In this document: positions 46,267 through 55,992 of the stretch, piece after piece
Numbering within the stretch: position 1 is the stretch's first letter
Layout of the letters: the number at the start of each line of letters is the position of its first letter
Assembly (NCBI RefSeq): GCF_001555965.1
Contig: NZ_LSHX01000056.1
Span: 62,001-126,000 of the forward strand
From: Sphingomonas sp. CCH21-G11
GTDB lineage: Bacteria > Pseudomonadota > Alphaproteobacteria > Sphingomonadales > Sphingomonadaceae
Reading direction: 5' to 3'
Length of the DNA stretch: 64,000 bases
Made by a program: the position numbers and the translations under genes
The notes under the pieces: generated by a model
What the model was told of the DNA's origin: nothing
The model's input: only the letters and a program-made list of their open reading frames with translations
Databases searched by the model: none

Positions 46267-46839
46267 ATGAGAGTTGCGCGGATGCCGCGGGCGATGCTCG
46301 CGACGTTTTTGGTCATGGGCGGGGGTGCGACCCCGGCGCTGGCCAAGGACGAGACGCTATGCCGCGCGGGCTTCGTCTGCGCCAGCTATCCGGAGGGCGT
46401 GCTGCGCGCGATGACCGATGCTGGCCTGACCGCCAAGCTGGGCGTCGACCGCCAGGGCGATCCGTCGATCGAAGGCGAAGGTGCCGGATACAAGTTCGAC
46501 GTGTTCTTTTACGGCTGCGAGAACAAGAAGCAGTGCGATTCGCTTCAGTTCCAGGTCTCGTTTTCGGCATCGCCCGAACTCGACACCGAATTCGCCAACA
46601 AATGGAACGTCAGCAAGCGGTTCCTGCAGGCCGGAATTCGCGAAAACGGCGTGCTCGCGTTCAGCTATGACCTGACCACCGTCGGCGGCGTCAGCGCCGA
46701 CAATTTCGACGACGTGCTGGTGTGGTGGCAGGTGATGCTGGACGAAGTCGGCAATTTCTTCGATGCGAACCGGCCAAAGTACGAAAAACCGGCCGATGCG
46801 CCGGCTGCCGATCCGGTCGTGACGCCGACGGCATCCTGA
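46267..46839 (+). CDS. YbjN-domain exported protein
   Basis: The 190-residue protein has a signal peptide (MRVARMPRAMLATFLVMGGG ending near PALAKD) and a YbjN-like domain: CASYPEGVLRAMTDAGLTAK, YKFDVFFYGCENKKQCDSLQ, and VSKRFLQAGIRENGVLAFSY. Four cysteines could form disulfides in the periplasm. YbjN proteins resemble type III secretion chaperones in fold; their role here is unknown. Confidence 0.8.
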   Translation: MRVARMPRAMLATFLVMGGGATPALAKDETLCRAGFVCASYPEGVLRAMTDAGLTAKLGVDRQGDPSIEGEGAGYKFDVFFYGCENKKQCDSLQFQVSFSASPELDTEFANKWNVSKRFLQAGIRENGVLAFSYDLTTVGGVSADNFDDVLVWWQVMLDEVGNFFDANRPKYEKPADAPAADPVVTPTAS

Positions 46840-46940
46840 CGCGACGCCCAAAGCGAGCCGGCGCGCGCCAACCCTGTAACGAACGAAGCCGACCTAGAGC
46901 CTGATGACGTTAGATCGAGGCGCGCTCTAACGGCTTTCTC

Positions 46941-47031
46941 GTCGCCCCGGCCTCATGCCGGGGTTCACCGTGCCGCGCAGTCCCGCAGTTGCGATGTGTC
47001 GCCCCGTGGGCCCGGCACAGGGCCGGGGTGA
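46941..47031. repeat. Pair of REP-like palindromes
   Basis: Two similar GC-rich units lie between convergent genes. One is at 46945-46963 (CCCCGGC, loop CTCAT, GCCGGGG) and the other at 47011-47027 (CCCGGC, loop ACAGG, GCCGGG). Both are preceded by GTCGCCCCG or a close variant. The arrangement suggests a REP-type repeat pair, and the unit core resembles the stem-loop after acpP. Confidence 0.55.
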
Positions 47032-47063
47032 CGAAAGTCGATTCCGTGCAAAGCCATCATGCT

Positions 47064-47591
47064 TCAGCGTTCGCGCAGGCGGGGCATCAGATCGACGAAG
47101 TTGCAGGGTCGAAAGCGGCTGTCGAGCTGATCCTTGAGGATCATGTCCCACCCGTCCTTCACCGCGCCGGTCGATCCCGGCAACGCGAAAAGATAGGTGC
47201 CACGCGCGACCGCGGCACAGGCGCGCGACTGGATCGTCGACGTGCCGATCGTCTGATAGCTGAGCCAGCGGAACAGCTCGCCAAAGCCGGGAATCGGTTT
47301 GTCCTGCACCAGTTCGACCGCCTCCGGCGTGACATCGCGTCCAGTGACGCCGGTGCCGCCGGTCGAGATCACGCAATCGATCGCCGGATCGTCGATCCAA
47401 GCGGTCAGCCGCGCGACCAGTGCCGGCACATCATCGCGGACGATGTCACGCGCGGCCACGACATGCCCGGCTGCCTCAATTCGCGCAACGAGCGTGTCGC
47501 CCGACCGGTCGTCGGCGGGCGTGCGGGTGTCGGAAACGGTCAGGACGGCGATGCGGACGGGAAGAAACGCGCGGTCGGGATCAACGGGCAC
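47064..47591 (-). CDS. moaB: Molybdenum cofactor biosynthesis protein MoaB
   Basis: MoaB/Mog-type proteins adenylate molybdopterin before metal insertion. The 175-residue protein has [40 protein letters not shown] and the loop [20 protein letters not shown] with [11 protein letters not shown]. The GTG start at 47591 overlaps the slt stop by 11 bases. No other molybdenum cofactor gene is in the window. Confidence 0.93.
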   Translation of the reverse strand: MPVDPDRAFLPVRIAVLTVSDTRTPADDRSGDTLVARIEAAGHVVAARDIVRDDVPALVARLTAWIDDPAIDCVISTGGTGVTGRDVTPEAVELVQDKPIPGFGELFRWLSYQTIGTSTIQSRACAAVARGTYLFALPGSTGAVKDGWDMILKDQLDSRFRPCNFVDLMPRLRER

Positions 47592-49371
47592 CGGTCGCGC
47601 TGCCCGCCCGTGTCCCGCGCGTCTTGCTGATGCGCACCGCCTTCTCGCCCGGCAGGCCGGGAAATTTCGGCCAGAGGCCCTGCGCGAGCGCGGCGCGGCT
47701 GGCCGACGCCTTGCCCTCCTTGCGCTCGTACATCCAGTAGTTGCGCAGCACCGTCATCACATAGCCCCGCGTTTCCCAGTACGGGATGCTCTCGATATAG
47801 AGGAGCGGGTCGCCGTTATCGTGGGTCTGCACATTCCACGCCTCGACCGGCGAGGGGCCGGCATTGTAGGCCGCGATCACCTTGGGCAGCAGGCCCTGGG
47901 TCGCGGCCATGTCGCGCAGCTTTTCAAGATAGCTTTGCCCGACCTCGATATTGGTGGACGGCCGGGCGAGTGCCGACCGGTCGATCGTCACGCCGCGCGC
48001 CCGCGCGATGTCGGTGGCGGCCGCCGGCATGATCTGCATGAGCCCGAACGCGCCCGCCGGGCTGACGATATCCGCATCGAACCGCGATTCCTGCAGAGCG
48101 TGGGCATAGACCAGCGCCTTGTCGACACGCCAGCCGCCGTCGGGCGTCCAGTTCGGCGCGGGGTAGCGCGCCTCGACCGCCGGGCTCGCGCCGGGCGGGC
48201 AATATTGCGCGAGCCATAATTGCGTCTGGGGCAGATTGAGCGTCCCGGCCAACCGGCTGAGTGCGGCGAAATCGCGCACGTCGCCGATCTTGGCCTGGTG
48301 GCGCAGGACGCGATCGGCGAGCGCGGTTTCGTCGATCTCGATCAGTGCCGACGCGACCTGAACGTTGATCAGCGCGCCGAGCGCGTGCCAGTCGGCGGTC
48401 ATCGCGTCAGCGGTCCTGACGGGCGCGTCGTCCATGCCGAGCGCATGGCGCGCGAGCAGGCCGTAAAAGGTCTCGCCATATTGCGACGCGCTCTGCAACC
48501 GCGCCTGCACCAGTTCGGGATGACCACAGGCGATGTCGGCGCGCGACGCCCAATACAGGCCGGCCGATCGCATTTCGGAGTGCGTCGCGCGCTGGGCGAC
48601 CGACTGGAACGCCGCCTGCGCCGCGCCGCAATCCTGTTGCCGCCACGCCGCCAGGCCGTCGACCCAGTCGGCCTGTGCGACCCAGTCGCCTTCGCCACGC
48701 CGGGCGCGTGCCGCCATCCGGCGCGCATTGGCGTCGTCGCCGGCGGTGTAATAAATCCACGCGACGCGCTGCGCCCATTCGGCCCGCGCCTCCGGCGTCA
48801 GGTCGCCGTCGCGCGTATCGAGCAGCGCCTCGGCCGCGGCGCCGTCGTCCGCCTTGATATGGGGGCGCATCGCCACGGCGAGCTCGGCGGCGGCCGCGTC
48901 GCTCTTGACCGATTTCAACCGCGCGCGCACCGGTGCGCCACCGACCCAGACCAGCTTTTGCTCGGCGGGGAGCGGCGGCAAATCCTCGATACCGCGGCTT
49001 TTGGCCAGCCGGGCAAGCTGTGCGGCATGGGGCAGTTCGGGCGCCAGCGCGACGAGCTCGGCCAGCGCCTGTCCCGCCGCCTTGGGCGAATTGCGCGCGG
49101 TATAAAGCTCCGCCCGCGCGATCGAATGGAGCAGACCGGGCTTCGTTGCGTCGAGCAACAATTGCGCATCGGCCCAGCGTTCGGCGCGGATCGCCGCGAA
49201 CACCTTACGATAATTGAGCCGTGCGGCGTCGTCGAGCAGCACCGGCAGCCGGGGCGCGCGGGCGGCGGCGGATACGGCAGCCGACGGAGACGACGGTGCC
49301 GCCGCGTCGCGCGCCTGCGCGGCGACCGGAAGCATCAATGTCGCCAAGGCAACTGCGAACGAAATCCTCAT
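47581..49371 (-). CDS. slt: Soluble-type lytic transglycosylase
   Basis: This periplasmic enzyme cuts peptidoglycan between MurNAc and GlcNAc with formation of 1,6-anhydroMurNAc. The protein of about 596 residues has a signal peptide ([20 protein letters not shown]), a long alpha-helical superhelix with TPR-like repeats (to about residue 420) and a C-terminal SLT domain. The catalytic Glu is in [20 protein letters not shown], followed by [15 protein letters not shown] and [16 protein letters not shown]. The start at 49371 shares a base with the upstream gene stop (TGATG); a GTG at 49374 is the alternative. Confidence 0.93.
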   Translation of the reverse strand: MRISFAVALATLMLPVAAQARDAAAPSSPSAAVSAAARAPRLPVLLDDAARLNYRKVFAAIRAERWADAQLLLDATKPGLLHSIARAELYTARNSPKAAGQALAELVALAPELPHAAQLARLAKSRGIEDLPPLPAEQKLVWVGGAPVRARLKSVKSDAAAAELAVAMRPHIKADDGAAAEALLDTRDGDLTPEARAEWAQRVAWIYYTAGDDANARRMAARARRGEGDWVAQADWVDGLAAWRQQDCGAAQAAFQSVAQRATHSEMRSAGLYWASRADIACGHPELVQARLQSASQYGETFYGLLARHALGMDDAPVRTADAMTADWHALGALINVQVASALIEIDETALADRVLRHQAKIGDVRDFAALSRLAGTLNLPQTQLWLAQYCPPGASPAVEARYPAPNWTPDGGWRVDKALVYAHALQESRFDADIVSPAGAFGLMQIMPAAATDIARARGVTIDRSALARPSTNIEVGQSYLEKLRDMAATQGLLPKVIAAYNAGPSPVEAWNVQTHDNGDPLLYIESIPYWETRGYVMTVLRNYWMYERKEGKASASRAALAQGLWPKFPGLPGEKAVRISKTRGTRAGSATGAR

Positions 49372-50102
49372 CACTCAAAACCCCCGGCCAGCAACTGCAG
49401 GTCTTGCCACGTCTCGGCCTTGAAGTGCCGGCGTTGCAGCAGCAGTCGCGGGTGTGGAACACCAATGGCGGAAACTATCCGATCGTTAGGGTTAAGCGTA
49501 CGCAAACGACCCCAGCGCGCAGGGGCGTCTGCCCCGACAAACGCACGGCTCACCGATTGTCCGAGCAAAAGCGCATGTTTCGCGGGGAGCAATGCCAGGT
49601 GATGCTGGGCAAGGCGACCCAGCCGATCAACCTGTTCGACGCTCAGATGATCGCCCAACGGCCGGGTCCAGCACAGCGGCACGACGAGCGTATTTTGACG
49701 CGAACGTCCGATCGCGCGCAGCATCGCGTCGAACAGCCGGCCCGCGGCGCCGGTCAGAATCTCGCCGTCGCGATCATCGGCATCGGGATGATCGGTGAAG
49801 ACGACGAGCGGGGCATCGACCGGCCCGTGCGGTGCAAAACGCGGGCCGGGCCACGCCGCCTCCGGCGCGGACGGGCCGACGCGCCAGGCGAGAAACGCCG
49901 GGAGATCGCCGGGAAAGTCGGGGTCGACGCGGTCATCGGCGGCGGGGGTCGGCAAGGTCGGGGCCGGCGCGCCCACCCGGCCGAACCAGTCGCGCGGATC
50001 GTCCGCGACCAGCGTATCGACGCCGGCGTCGATCCACCAGTCGAGCGCCGCCGCGGCGGTTACCCGCCAATTCCCGTGTTGCTCCGCTCCCATCCGCTTC
50101 AT
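49371..50102 (-). CDS. Uracil-DNA-glycosylase-like protein without iron-sulfur cysteines
   Basis: The protein of about 243 residues resembles the uracil-DNA glycosylase superfamily at its C-terminus (GVPHPRLLLQRRHFKAETWQ, comparable to the family HPS-x-LLR motif and the K-x-x-W-x-DL end). The middle segment GEILTGAAGRLFDAMLRAIG matches the family F-x-G-x-A-G-R-L-L motif. The four cysteines that bind 4Fe-4S in family 4/5 enzymes are missing, and the usual G-E-A-P-G loop reads TDHPDADD. Activity is therefore doubtful. The start may be 50102 (MKRMGAEQ) or 50093. It is divergent from etfD and coupled to slt. Confidence 0.7.
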   Translation of the reverse strand: MKRMGAEQHGNWRVTAAAALDWWIDAGVDTLVADDPRDWFGRVGAPAPTLPTPAADDRVDPDFPGDLPAFLAWRVGPSAPEAAWPGPRFAPHGPVDAPLVVFTDHPDADDRDGEILTGAAGRLFDAMLRAIGRSRQNTLVVPLCWTRPLGDHLSVEQVDRLGRLAQHHLALLPAKHALLLGQSVSRAFVGADAPARWGRLRTLNPNDRIVSAIGVPHPRLLLQRRHFKAETWQDLQLLAGGFE

Positions 50103-50236
50103 AAGGTGCGAAGCTGACGAAAACGTCAATTCCTCCGGAGGTGCGGGAGGATCAGGCGTGGCCGGGCTGCGACGAGGGCGTCTGTCTCTTGCCGCACCGC
50201 CGCCCCTGACAACGGATTGGCGTCGAGGAGAATGGA

Positions 50237-51892
50237 ATGAGCGAACGCGAATCAATGCCCTATGACGTGGTGATCGTCGGTGGCGGCCCCGCCGGGCTCT
50301 CCGCCGCGATCCGGCTGAAGCAGCTGGCGACCGGGCAGGGGCGGGAACTCTCGGTCTGCGTGCTCGAAAAGGGGTCGGAGATCGGCGCGCACATCCTGTC
50401 CGGGGCGGTGATTGATCCGATCGCGCTCGACGAGCTGCTGCCCGAATGGCGCGACATGGGGTGTCCGCTCGCCGCGACGCCGGTGACCGAAAACCACCAT
50501 TGGATATTGAGCGAGACCGGCAAGCGCGAGTTCCCGCACTTCCTGCTACCCGGATTCATGCACAACAAGGGCTGCTATACCGGCTCGCTCGGCAATCTCT
50601 GCCGCTGGCTTGCCGAACAGGCCGAGGGCATGGGCGTCGAAATCTTTCCCGGTTTCGCCGCCGCCGAAGTGCTGTTCAACGACGATGGGTCGGTCAAGGG
50701 CGTCGCGACCGGCGACATGGGCATCGCGCGCGACGGCACGCGCAAACCCGATTATCAGCCGGGCCTCGAACTCCATGCCCGCTACACTTTCTTTGCCGAG
50801 GGGGTCCGCGGTCACCTGTCCAAGCAGCTGATGCGTCAGTTCGATCTGCGCGCGAACTGTGACCCGCAAGTCTATGGAATCGGGATCAAGGAGCTGTGGG
50901 ACATTCCGCCGGAAAACCATGTGCCGGGACGCGTGATCCACAGCCAGGGCTGGCCGCTGAGCGAGGGCGCGAACGGTGGCGGCTTCCTCTATCATCAGGC
51001 GAACAACCAGGTCGCGTTGGGCTTCGTCACCTGGCTCAACTATTCCAACCCGCACCTCTCGCCCTTCCACGAAATGCAGCGGTGGAAGACGCATCCGGCG
51101 ATCGCGGCGATCCTGAAGGGCGGCAAGCGCGTCAGCTATGGCGCGCGCGCGATCAATGACGGCGGCTGGCAGTCAGTGCCCAAGCTGGTCTTCCCCGGCG
51201 GTGCGCTGATCGGCTGTTCGGCGGGATTCGTGAACGTGCCGCGGATCAAGGGCACGCACACCGCGATGAAGACGGGTATGATGGCCGCCGAGGCTGCCTT
51301 TGCCGCGGTCGCCGCCGACCGGCGCGGCGACGAGCTGACCGCGTACAGCGAGGCTTATGAGGCGAGCTGGGTGTACAAGGAGCTGTTCCAGGTCCGCAAC
51401 GTCGTCCCGCTGGTCAAGAAATATGGCGACACGATCGGCACGGGCCTTGCGGGCGTCAACATGTGGGCGGAGAGCCTGGGGCTGAAGATGCCGTTCACGA
51501 TGCACCACCATCCCGACCACGAGAGCCTGTGGCGCAAGGATCTGGCGAAGAAGATCGACTATCCCAAGCCCGACGGGGTGCTGACCTTCGATCGCCTGTC
51601 CTCGGTGTTCGTTTCGAACACCAACCATGAAGAGGACCAGCCCGTTCACCTGACGCTGAAGGACCCGGACGTACCGATCCGCCACAACCTGCCGCTCTAT
51701 GACGAGCCGGCGCAGCGTTACTGCCCGGCGGGCGTCTATGAAGTGGTGGGCGAGGACGCGGGCGAGCCGAAATTCGTGATCAACGCGCAGAATTGCGTCC
51801 ACTGCAAGACGTGCGACATCAAGGACCCGACCCAGAACATCAACTGGGTCGTGCCGGAGGGCGGGGGAGGGCCGAACTATCCCAATATGTAA
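50237..51892 (+). CDS. Electron transfer flavoprotein-ubiquinone oxidoreductase
   Basis: ETF-QO passes electrons from electron transfer flavoprotein (from acyl-CoA dehydrogenases) to ubiquinone at the inner membrane. The 551-residue protein has the FAD-binding N-terminus YDVVIVGGGPAGLSAAIRLK, membrane-associated ubiquinone region with HNKGCYTGSLGNLCRWLAEQ, and a C-terminal ferredoxin-like 4Fe-4S site with cysteines in YCPAGVYEV and NCVHCKTCDIKDPTQNI. GAGGAG lies 6 bases before the ATG. Confidence 0.96.
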   Translation: MSERESMPYDVVIVGGGPAGLSAAIRLKQLATGQGRELSVCVLEKGSEIGAHILSGAVIDPIALDELLPEWRDMGCPLAATPVTENHHWILSETGKREFPHFLLPGFMHNKGCYTGSLGNLCRWLAEQAEGMGVEIFPGFAAAEVLFNDDGSVKGVATGDMGIARDGTRKPDYQPGLELHARYTFFAEGVRGHLSKQLMRQFDLRANCDPQVYGIGIKELWDIPPENHVPGRVIHSQGWPLSEGANGGGFLYHQANNQVALGFVTWLNYSNPHLSPFHEMQRWKTHPAIAAILKGGKRVSYGARAINDGGWQSVPKLVFPGGALIGCSAGFVNVPRIKGTHTAMKTGMMAAEAAFAAVAADRRGDELTAYSEAYEASWVYKELFQVRNVVPLVKKYGDTIGTGLAGVNMWAESLGLKMPFTMHHHPDHESLWRKDLAKKIDYPKPDGVLTFDRLSSVFVSNTNHEEDQPVHLTLKDPDVPIRHNLPLYDEPAQRYCPAGVYEVVGEDAGEPKFVINAQNCVHCKTCDIKDPTQNINWVVPEGGGGPNYPNM

Positions 51893-51977
51893 TCGCGTTC
51901 GCCCGGCCGGACTTGGGCTGATCCTCGCGCTCGCGGGGTTCGGCGCGCTGCCCGCGCATGCCGACAATATCCGGACA

Positions 51978-53507
51978 TTGTCCGCCTATGCCCGCGCGCG
52001 GCTGGCGGCGACCGACGGGCACGTGGGTGCGGCGGCGGCGGGCTATGCCGAGGCGCTGGCGGCCCGGCCGGAGGACGAGTTGATCGCGATCCGTGCCTAT
52101 CGCGAAGCGCTGGCGGCCGGCGACATCCCGCTCGCGCTCAGTGCCGCCGCGGTGCTCGATCGATCGCAGGTCGCGCCGGCCGATGCGGCGGTGCTGGCGT
52201 TCGCCGACGCGCTCGCCACCGGCAACCGCGTGCGTGCCGCCGAGGCTGCCGCTCAGCTCGATGGCTCTCCGCTCGAATTCATGACGCCGGTGCTGCTGGC
52301 CTGGCTGACCTTCGACAGCGATCCGGCGGCCGCGCTGGCGATGCTGGAAACCGGCAGCGACAATGCGCTGACCCGCCGCTATGCGAGCGAGAGCCGGGCG
52401 CTGATGCAGATCGGATCGGGTGACGTCGCCGGGGGTGTCGCCGCGCTGCGCGTCCTGCTGGCCGGCGACCAGTCGAGCCTGGACCCGCGCCTGAACGCCG
52501 CCATGCTGCTCGCCGGCCAGCGCCAGGGCAATCTGGGCCGTGCGCTGCTCGTGGGTGACGACCCGGTGCTCAGCCGCGCGGCGCAGGCGCTGCGCGGGGT
52601 GCGCGCCGACAGCCGCTTCGGGGCTTCGCGCCTGTTCGTCCGGCTGGGCAGCGACCTGACCAGCGACGGGACCCAGGCGCTGGCGATCGCTCTCGCGCGC
52701 TCGGCCCTGCGTCTCGACCCGACCGACGACCGCGCGCGCCTGATCCTCGTCGACGGCCTGGCGCGCGAGGGTGCGGAGGCGGGTGCGCTGGCGACGATCG
52801 CCGAAATCGGGCCGAAAAGCCTGTTCGCGCATCCTGCCCGGGTCGCGGAGATCTTTGTGCTGCAGCGCGCCGGACGAGGCGCCGAAAGCCTCGCGCTGGC
52901 CCAGCGACTGGCGACGGCACCGGATGCGTCGGCCAATGATGCGCGGACCTACGCCGACCTGCTGTTCGACGCGGAACGCTTTGCCGAGGCCGCGGATGCC
53001 TATGCGCTGGTGATGACACGCGGCGGGGCGGGGCCGGCATGGGTGACGCAGCTGCAGCGCGGCGGCGCGCTCGAACGTGCGGGGCGCTGGGCGGAGGCGC
53101 TGCCGTTCCTGAAGAAAGCGGTCGAGCTGGCACCCAACGAGGCGACCGCGCTCAATTATCTCGGCTATGCACAGGCGGAGCGGGGCGAAAACCTGACCGA
53201 GGCGCTCGCGCTGCTCGAACGCGCCAGCGCCTTGCAGCCCAATGATGCAGCGATCACCGACTCGCTCGGCTGGGCCTATTTCCAGAATGGCTTTGCGACA
53301 CGCGCGCTGCCGCTGATCGAACGCGCGGCGCGTGGCGAACCGGCCGACCCGACGATCCAGGAGCATCTGGGCGATGCCTATTGGCGGGTGGGGCGGCGCT
53401 ATGAGGCGCGCTATGCCTGGCGCGCGGCGGCGCTCTACGCGACCGGCGAACATGCCGACCGGATCGCGATGAAGCTCGCCTCTGGTCCCAAGATCGCAGC
53501 GCGCTGA
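51978..53507 (+). CDS. TPR-repeat protein, N-terminus unresolved
   Basis: The protein of about 510 residues is built of tetratricopeptide-like helical repeats (AALNYLGYAQAERGENLTEA-type units; here ATALNYLGYAQAERGENLTE, ALALLERASALQPNDAAITD and SLGWAYFQNGFATRALPLIE). The first legal start is the TTG at 51978, but the frame stays open upstream. It reads RPAGLGLILALAGFGALPAH followed by ADNIRT, a good signal peptide ending in ALPAHA. No ATG, GTG or TTG precedes it within reach. Either an unusual start codon is used or a base is wrong near the etfD stop. Exported TPR scaffold is the likely role. Confidence 0.72.
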   Translation: MSAYARARLAATDGHVGAAAAGYAEALAARPEDELIAIRAYREALAAGDIPLALSAAAVLDRSQVAPADAAVLAFADALATGNRVRAAEAAAQLDGSPLEFMTPVLLAWLTFDSDPAAALAMLETGSDNALTRRYASESRALMQIGSGDVAGGVAALRVLLAGDQSSLDPRLNAAMLLAGQRQGNLGRALLVGDDPVLSRAAQALRGVRADSRFGASRLFVRLGSDLTSDGTQALAIALARSALRLDPTDDRARLILVDGLAREGAEAGALATIAEIGPKSLFAHPARVAEIFVLQRAGRGAESLALAQRLATAPDASANDARTYADLLFDAERFAEAADAYALVMTRGGAGPAWVTQLQRGGALERAGRWAEALPFLKKAVELAPNEATALNYLGYAQAERGENLTEALALLERASALQPNDAAITDSLGWAYFQNGFATRALPLIERAARGEPADPTIQEHLGDAYWRVGRRYEARYAWRAAALYATGEHADRIAMKLASGPKIAAR

Positions 53508-53511
53508 GCGA

Positions 53512-54351
53512 TTGACCGTGGAGATCGTGGAGGCGGCGCCGGCGAAGCTGAACCTGGCGCTGCACGTGCGCGCCCGGCGCGACGACGGCTATCATGAGCT
53601 CGACACGCTGTTCGTGTTCGTGCGCGACGGCGATGATCTTCGCATCGTCCCGGCCGACGCCGACCGGTTCACGATCACCGGGCCGTTCGCCAGCGCGCTC
53701 GACCCGGCCGCCGACAATCTGGTGACTCGGGCGCGCGACCTGTTTCGCCGGGAAATTGCCCCGGCGCCGCCGGTTGCGATCGAACTGGTCAAGCGCCTGC
53801 CCGTTGCTTCCGGCATCGGCGGCGGATCGGCCGATGCCGCCGCGACGCTGCGCGCGCTTGCCCGACTGACGGGAATCGCACCTGACGATGCCCGGCTGGT
53901 CGCGGTTGCCGGGCGGCTCGGTTCCGACGTCCCGGCCTGCCTCCTTGGCCGTGCGGCGCGCGGGTCGGGGCGGGGCGAGCAGTTGATCGAGATTGCGGGC
54001 TTGCCCGGGCGGCCGGTGCTGCTGGTCAACCCGGGTGTCGCGGTGTCGACGGCACGGGTGTTTGCCGGGTGGGACGGTGTGGATCGCGGCGGCATCGGCG
54101 AAGGCGCGCTGATCGACATTGCGCAGGCCGGCCGCAACGACCTGCAGCCGGCGGCTTGTGCGATCGCGCCGGTCATCGCTGATGTACTCGGTCACCTGTC
54201 GGCGTTGCCCGGCGCCGCGATGGCGCGGATGTCGGGATCGGGCGCGACCTGTTTCGCGCTGTTCGACGATCGCGCGGCATGCGCGGCGGCGGCCACCATG
54301 ACGCGCGACCGGCACCCGGACTGGTGGTGTCTCGAAACGGTGCTGACGTGA
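53512..54351 (+). CDS. ispE: 4-Diphosphocytidyl-2-C-methylerythritol kinase
   Basis: IspE is the GHMP kinase of the non-mevalonate isoprenoid pathway. The 279-residue protein has PAKLNLALHVRARRDDGYHE, the ATP loop LPVASGIGGGSADAAATLRA and the C-terminal MSGSGATCFALF. The start is a TTG at 53512 (or GTG 53518), right after the TPR gene, so the two may be cotranscribed. Confidence 0.95.
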   Translation: MTVEIVEAAPAKLNLALHVRARRDDGYHELDTLFVFVRDGDDLRIVPADADRFTITGPFASALDPAADNLVTRARDLFRREIAPAPPVAIELVKRLPVASGIGGGSADAAATLRALARLTGIAPDDARLVAVAGRLGSDVPACLLGRAARGSGRGEQLIEIAGLPGRPVLLVNPGVAVSTARVFAGWDGVDRGGIGEGALIDIAQAGRNDLQPAACAIAPVIADVLGHLSALPGAAMARMSGSGATCFALFDDRAACAAAATMTRDRHPDWWCLETVLT

Positions 54352-54478
54352 CAGCCGGTCGTCCCGTTCCGGCACCCGGCCGGGCAATCGATCCCGGAAA
54401 ATGGCGGCTTTGCTCGGCTGGCACGGAAGTTGTTGGGCGTGACGCACGGATCGATCGCCGGGAGCGAAACGTCCGGGG

Positions 54479-55258
54479 ATGGTCCTGGCGCAGGCCGGCG
54501 CCATCCCGACCGGATTGCTGCCGGTGATCCGGTGTACGCGTCACGACGCGGTCCTGTCGATCGGGCTGGACCGTCCGGCCCGGCGCAACGCGCTCGCCAC
54601 CCCGCACTGGCGCGAACTCGCCGACACATTGGCAGCCATTTCGCCCAACGATACCCGCGTCGTCGTGCTGCGCTCGCTGGTGCCCGGCATCTTCTCGGCC
54701 GGCGCGGATCTCGGCGATTTGGCGCGCCTGCGCGACGATGTGGGCGCGCGCCCGGCGTTTCTCGACGCGATGCGGGTGGCGATCGACGCACTTGCCGCGT
54801 TGCCCGTCCCGACCGTGGCGGTGATCGACGGGGGATGCCATGGCGCGGCGGTCGCGCTCGTACTCGCCTGCGACCTTCGGATCGCCGGGCCGGGCGCGCG
54901 TTTCGCGGTGCCGCCCGCGCGGCTCGGACTGCTCTACCCCGTCGAGGATGTGACGCGGCTCGCCGCGCAGGTCGGGGCCGGCCATGCCGCCCGCCTGTTG
55001 TTCGCCGGGGACGCGATCGATGCGGTGGAGGCACAGCGGATCGGCCTGGTCGAGCAGGTTGCGGACGATGCTTCGGCGTCTGCCGCGCACTTTGCAACGA
55101 CCGTTGCCGCCAATGATCCGGACGCGGTGCGCGGGCTGAAGGCGATGCTGGCCCGCCCCGCCGATCCCGGCCACCGCGCGGCGTTTCTGGCGCGTTTCGG
55201 CAGCGACGCGTTTGCCGCCGGACTTGCGGCCTTTGCGGCGCGCGAGGGACGCGGATGA
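54479..55258 (+). CDS. Enoyl-CoA hydratase/isomerase family protein
   Basis: The 259-residue protein has the crotonase fold: LSIGLDRPARRNALATPHWR, the oxyanion-hole segment FSAGADLGDLARLRDD, and VIDGGCHGAAVALVLACDLR with FAVPPARLGLLYP. The usual catalytic Glu positions appear as Gly-Cys-His-Gly and Pro-Val-Glu-Asp regions, so the precise reaction is uncertain. The start at 54479 adds 15 residues before the conserved VIRCTRHDAV; a GTG within that segment is possible. Its stop overlaps the next gene as ATGA. Confidence 0.85.
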   Translation: MVLAQAGAIPTGLLPVIRCTRHDAVLSIGLDRPARRNALATPHWRELADTLAAISPNDTRVVVLRSLVPGIFSAGADLGDLARLRDDVGARPAFLDAMRVAIDALAALPVPTVAVIDGGCHGAAVALVLACDLRIAGPGARFAVPPARLGLLYPVEDVTRLAAQVGAGHAARLLFAGDAIDAVEAQRIGLVEQVADDASASAAHFATTVAANDPDAVRGLKAMLARPADPGHRAAFLARFGSDAFAAGLAAFAAREGRG

Positions 55259-55983
55259 CCGAATTTATCGACGGCGCCGATCGCCGGCTGCTGCTGTTGT
55301 GCGATCATGCATCGAATAGGGTGCCCGACGACATCGATCTGGCGATCGATCCGGCGCTGCTCGACCTGCACATCGCGGTCGATCTCGGCGCGGCGGCGCT
55401 GACGCGCGCACTGGCGGCGCAATCGGGCGCACCGGCATTTCTGGGGACGGTGTCGCGGCTTGTGATCGATCTTCACCGCCAGCCCGACCATCCGGCGCTG
55501 ATCCCGCTGGTGAGCGACGGGCACGACATTCCCGGTAATCGAGATGTCGACCGCTCGGCCCGCATCGCCCGCTTCCACGCCCCCTATCACCGCGCGATCG
55601 CGCGTCACATCGCCGCGCATCGTCCGGCGCTGATCGTGTCGATTCACAGCTTCACGCGCCGGCTGGCGCATGGCGACACCGCAAGGCGGGTCTGGGACGC
55701 GGGGATCCTCTACAACCGCGACGCGCGCGCCGCCGCCCCGGCGATTGCGTCGCTGCGTGCGCAGGGGATCGAGACCGGCGACAACCAGCCCTATTCGGGG
55801 CGGCTGCTCAATGCGACGCTGAACCGGCACGGCGAGGCGCACGGCATTCCCTATGTTGCGATCGAGGTGTGCAACGACCAGCTTGCCGACCCCGCCGGCG
55901 TCACGCGTTGGCGCGAGATCGTCGGCAAAATGATCGATGACGTGCGCAACAGACTTGCGCGGGAGGCGCCTCCCGCGACATAG
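55255..55983 (+). CDS. N-formylglutamate amidohydrolase family protein
   Basis: The 242-residue protein belongs to the N-formylglutamate amidohydrolase (HutG-like) family, which hydrolyses N-formyl amino acids. Landmarks are LLLCDHASNRVPDDIDLAID, the TVSRLVIDLHRQPDHPALIP segment with a metal Asp/His, and VSIHSFTR and VAIEVCNDQLAD. It is not near histidine-degradation genes, so its substrate may differ. It is translationally coupled to the enoyl-CoA hydratase gene. Confidence 0.85.
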   Translation: MTEFIDGADRRLLLLCDHASNRVPDDIDLAIDPALLDLHIAVDLGAAALTRALAAQSGAPAFLGTVSRLVIDLHRQPDHPALIPLVSDGHDIPGNRDVDRSARIARFHAPYHRAIARHIAAHRPALIVSIHSFTRRLAHGDTARRVWDAGILYNRDARAAAPAIASLRAQGIETGDNQPYSGRLLNATLNRHGEAHGIPYVAIEVCNDQLADPAGVTRWREIVGKMIDDVRNRLAREAPPAT

Positions 55984-55992
55984 GCGTGCGCC

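Noticed and set aside
54419..54434. Sigma-54-like site TGGCACG-N4-TTGTT before the enoyl-CoA hydratase gene
   Set aside because: The -12 element reads GT instead of the near-invariant GC, and there is no nearby enhancer-binding activator, so chance is more likely.
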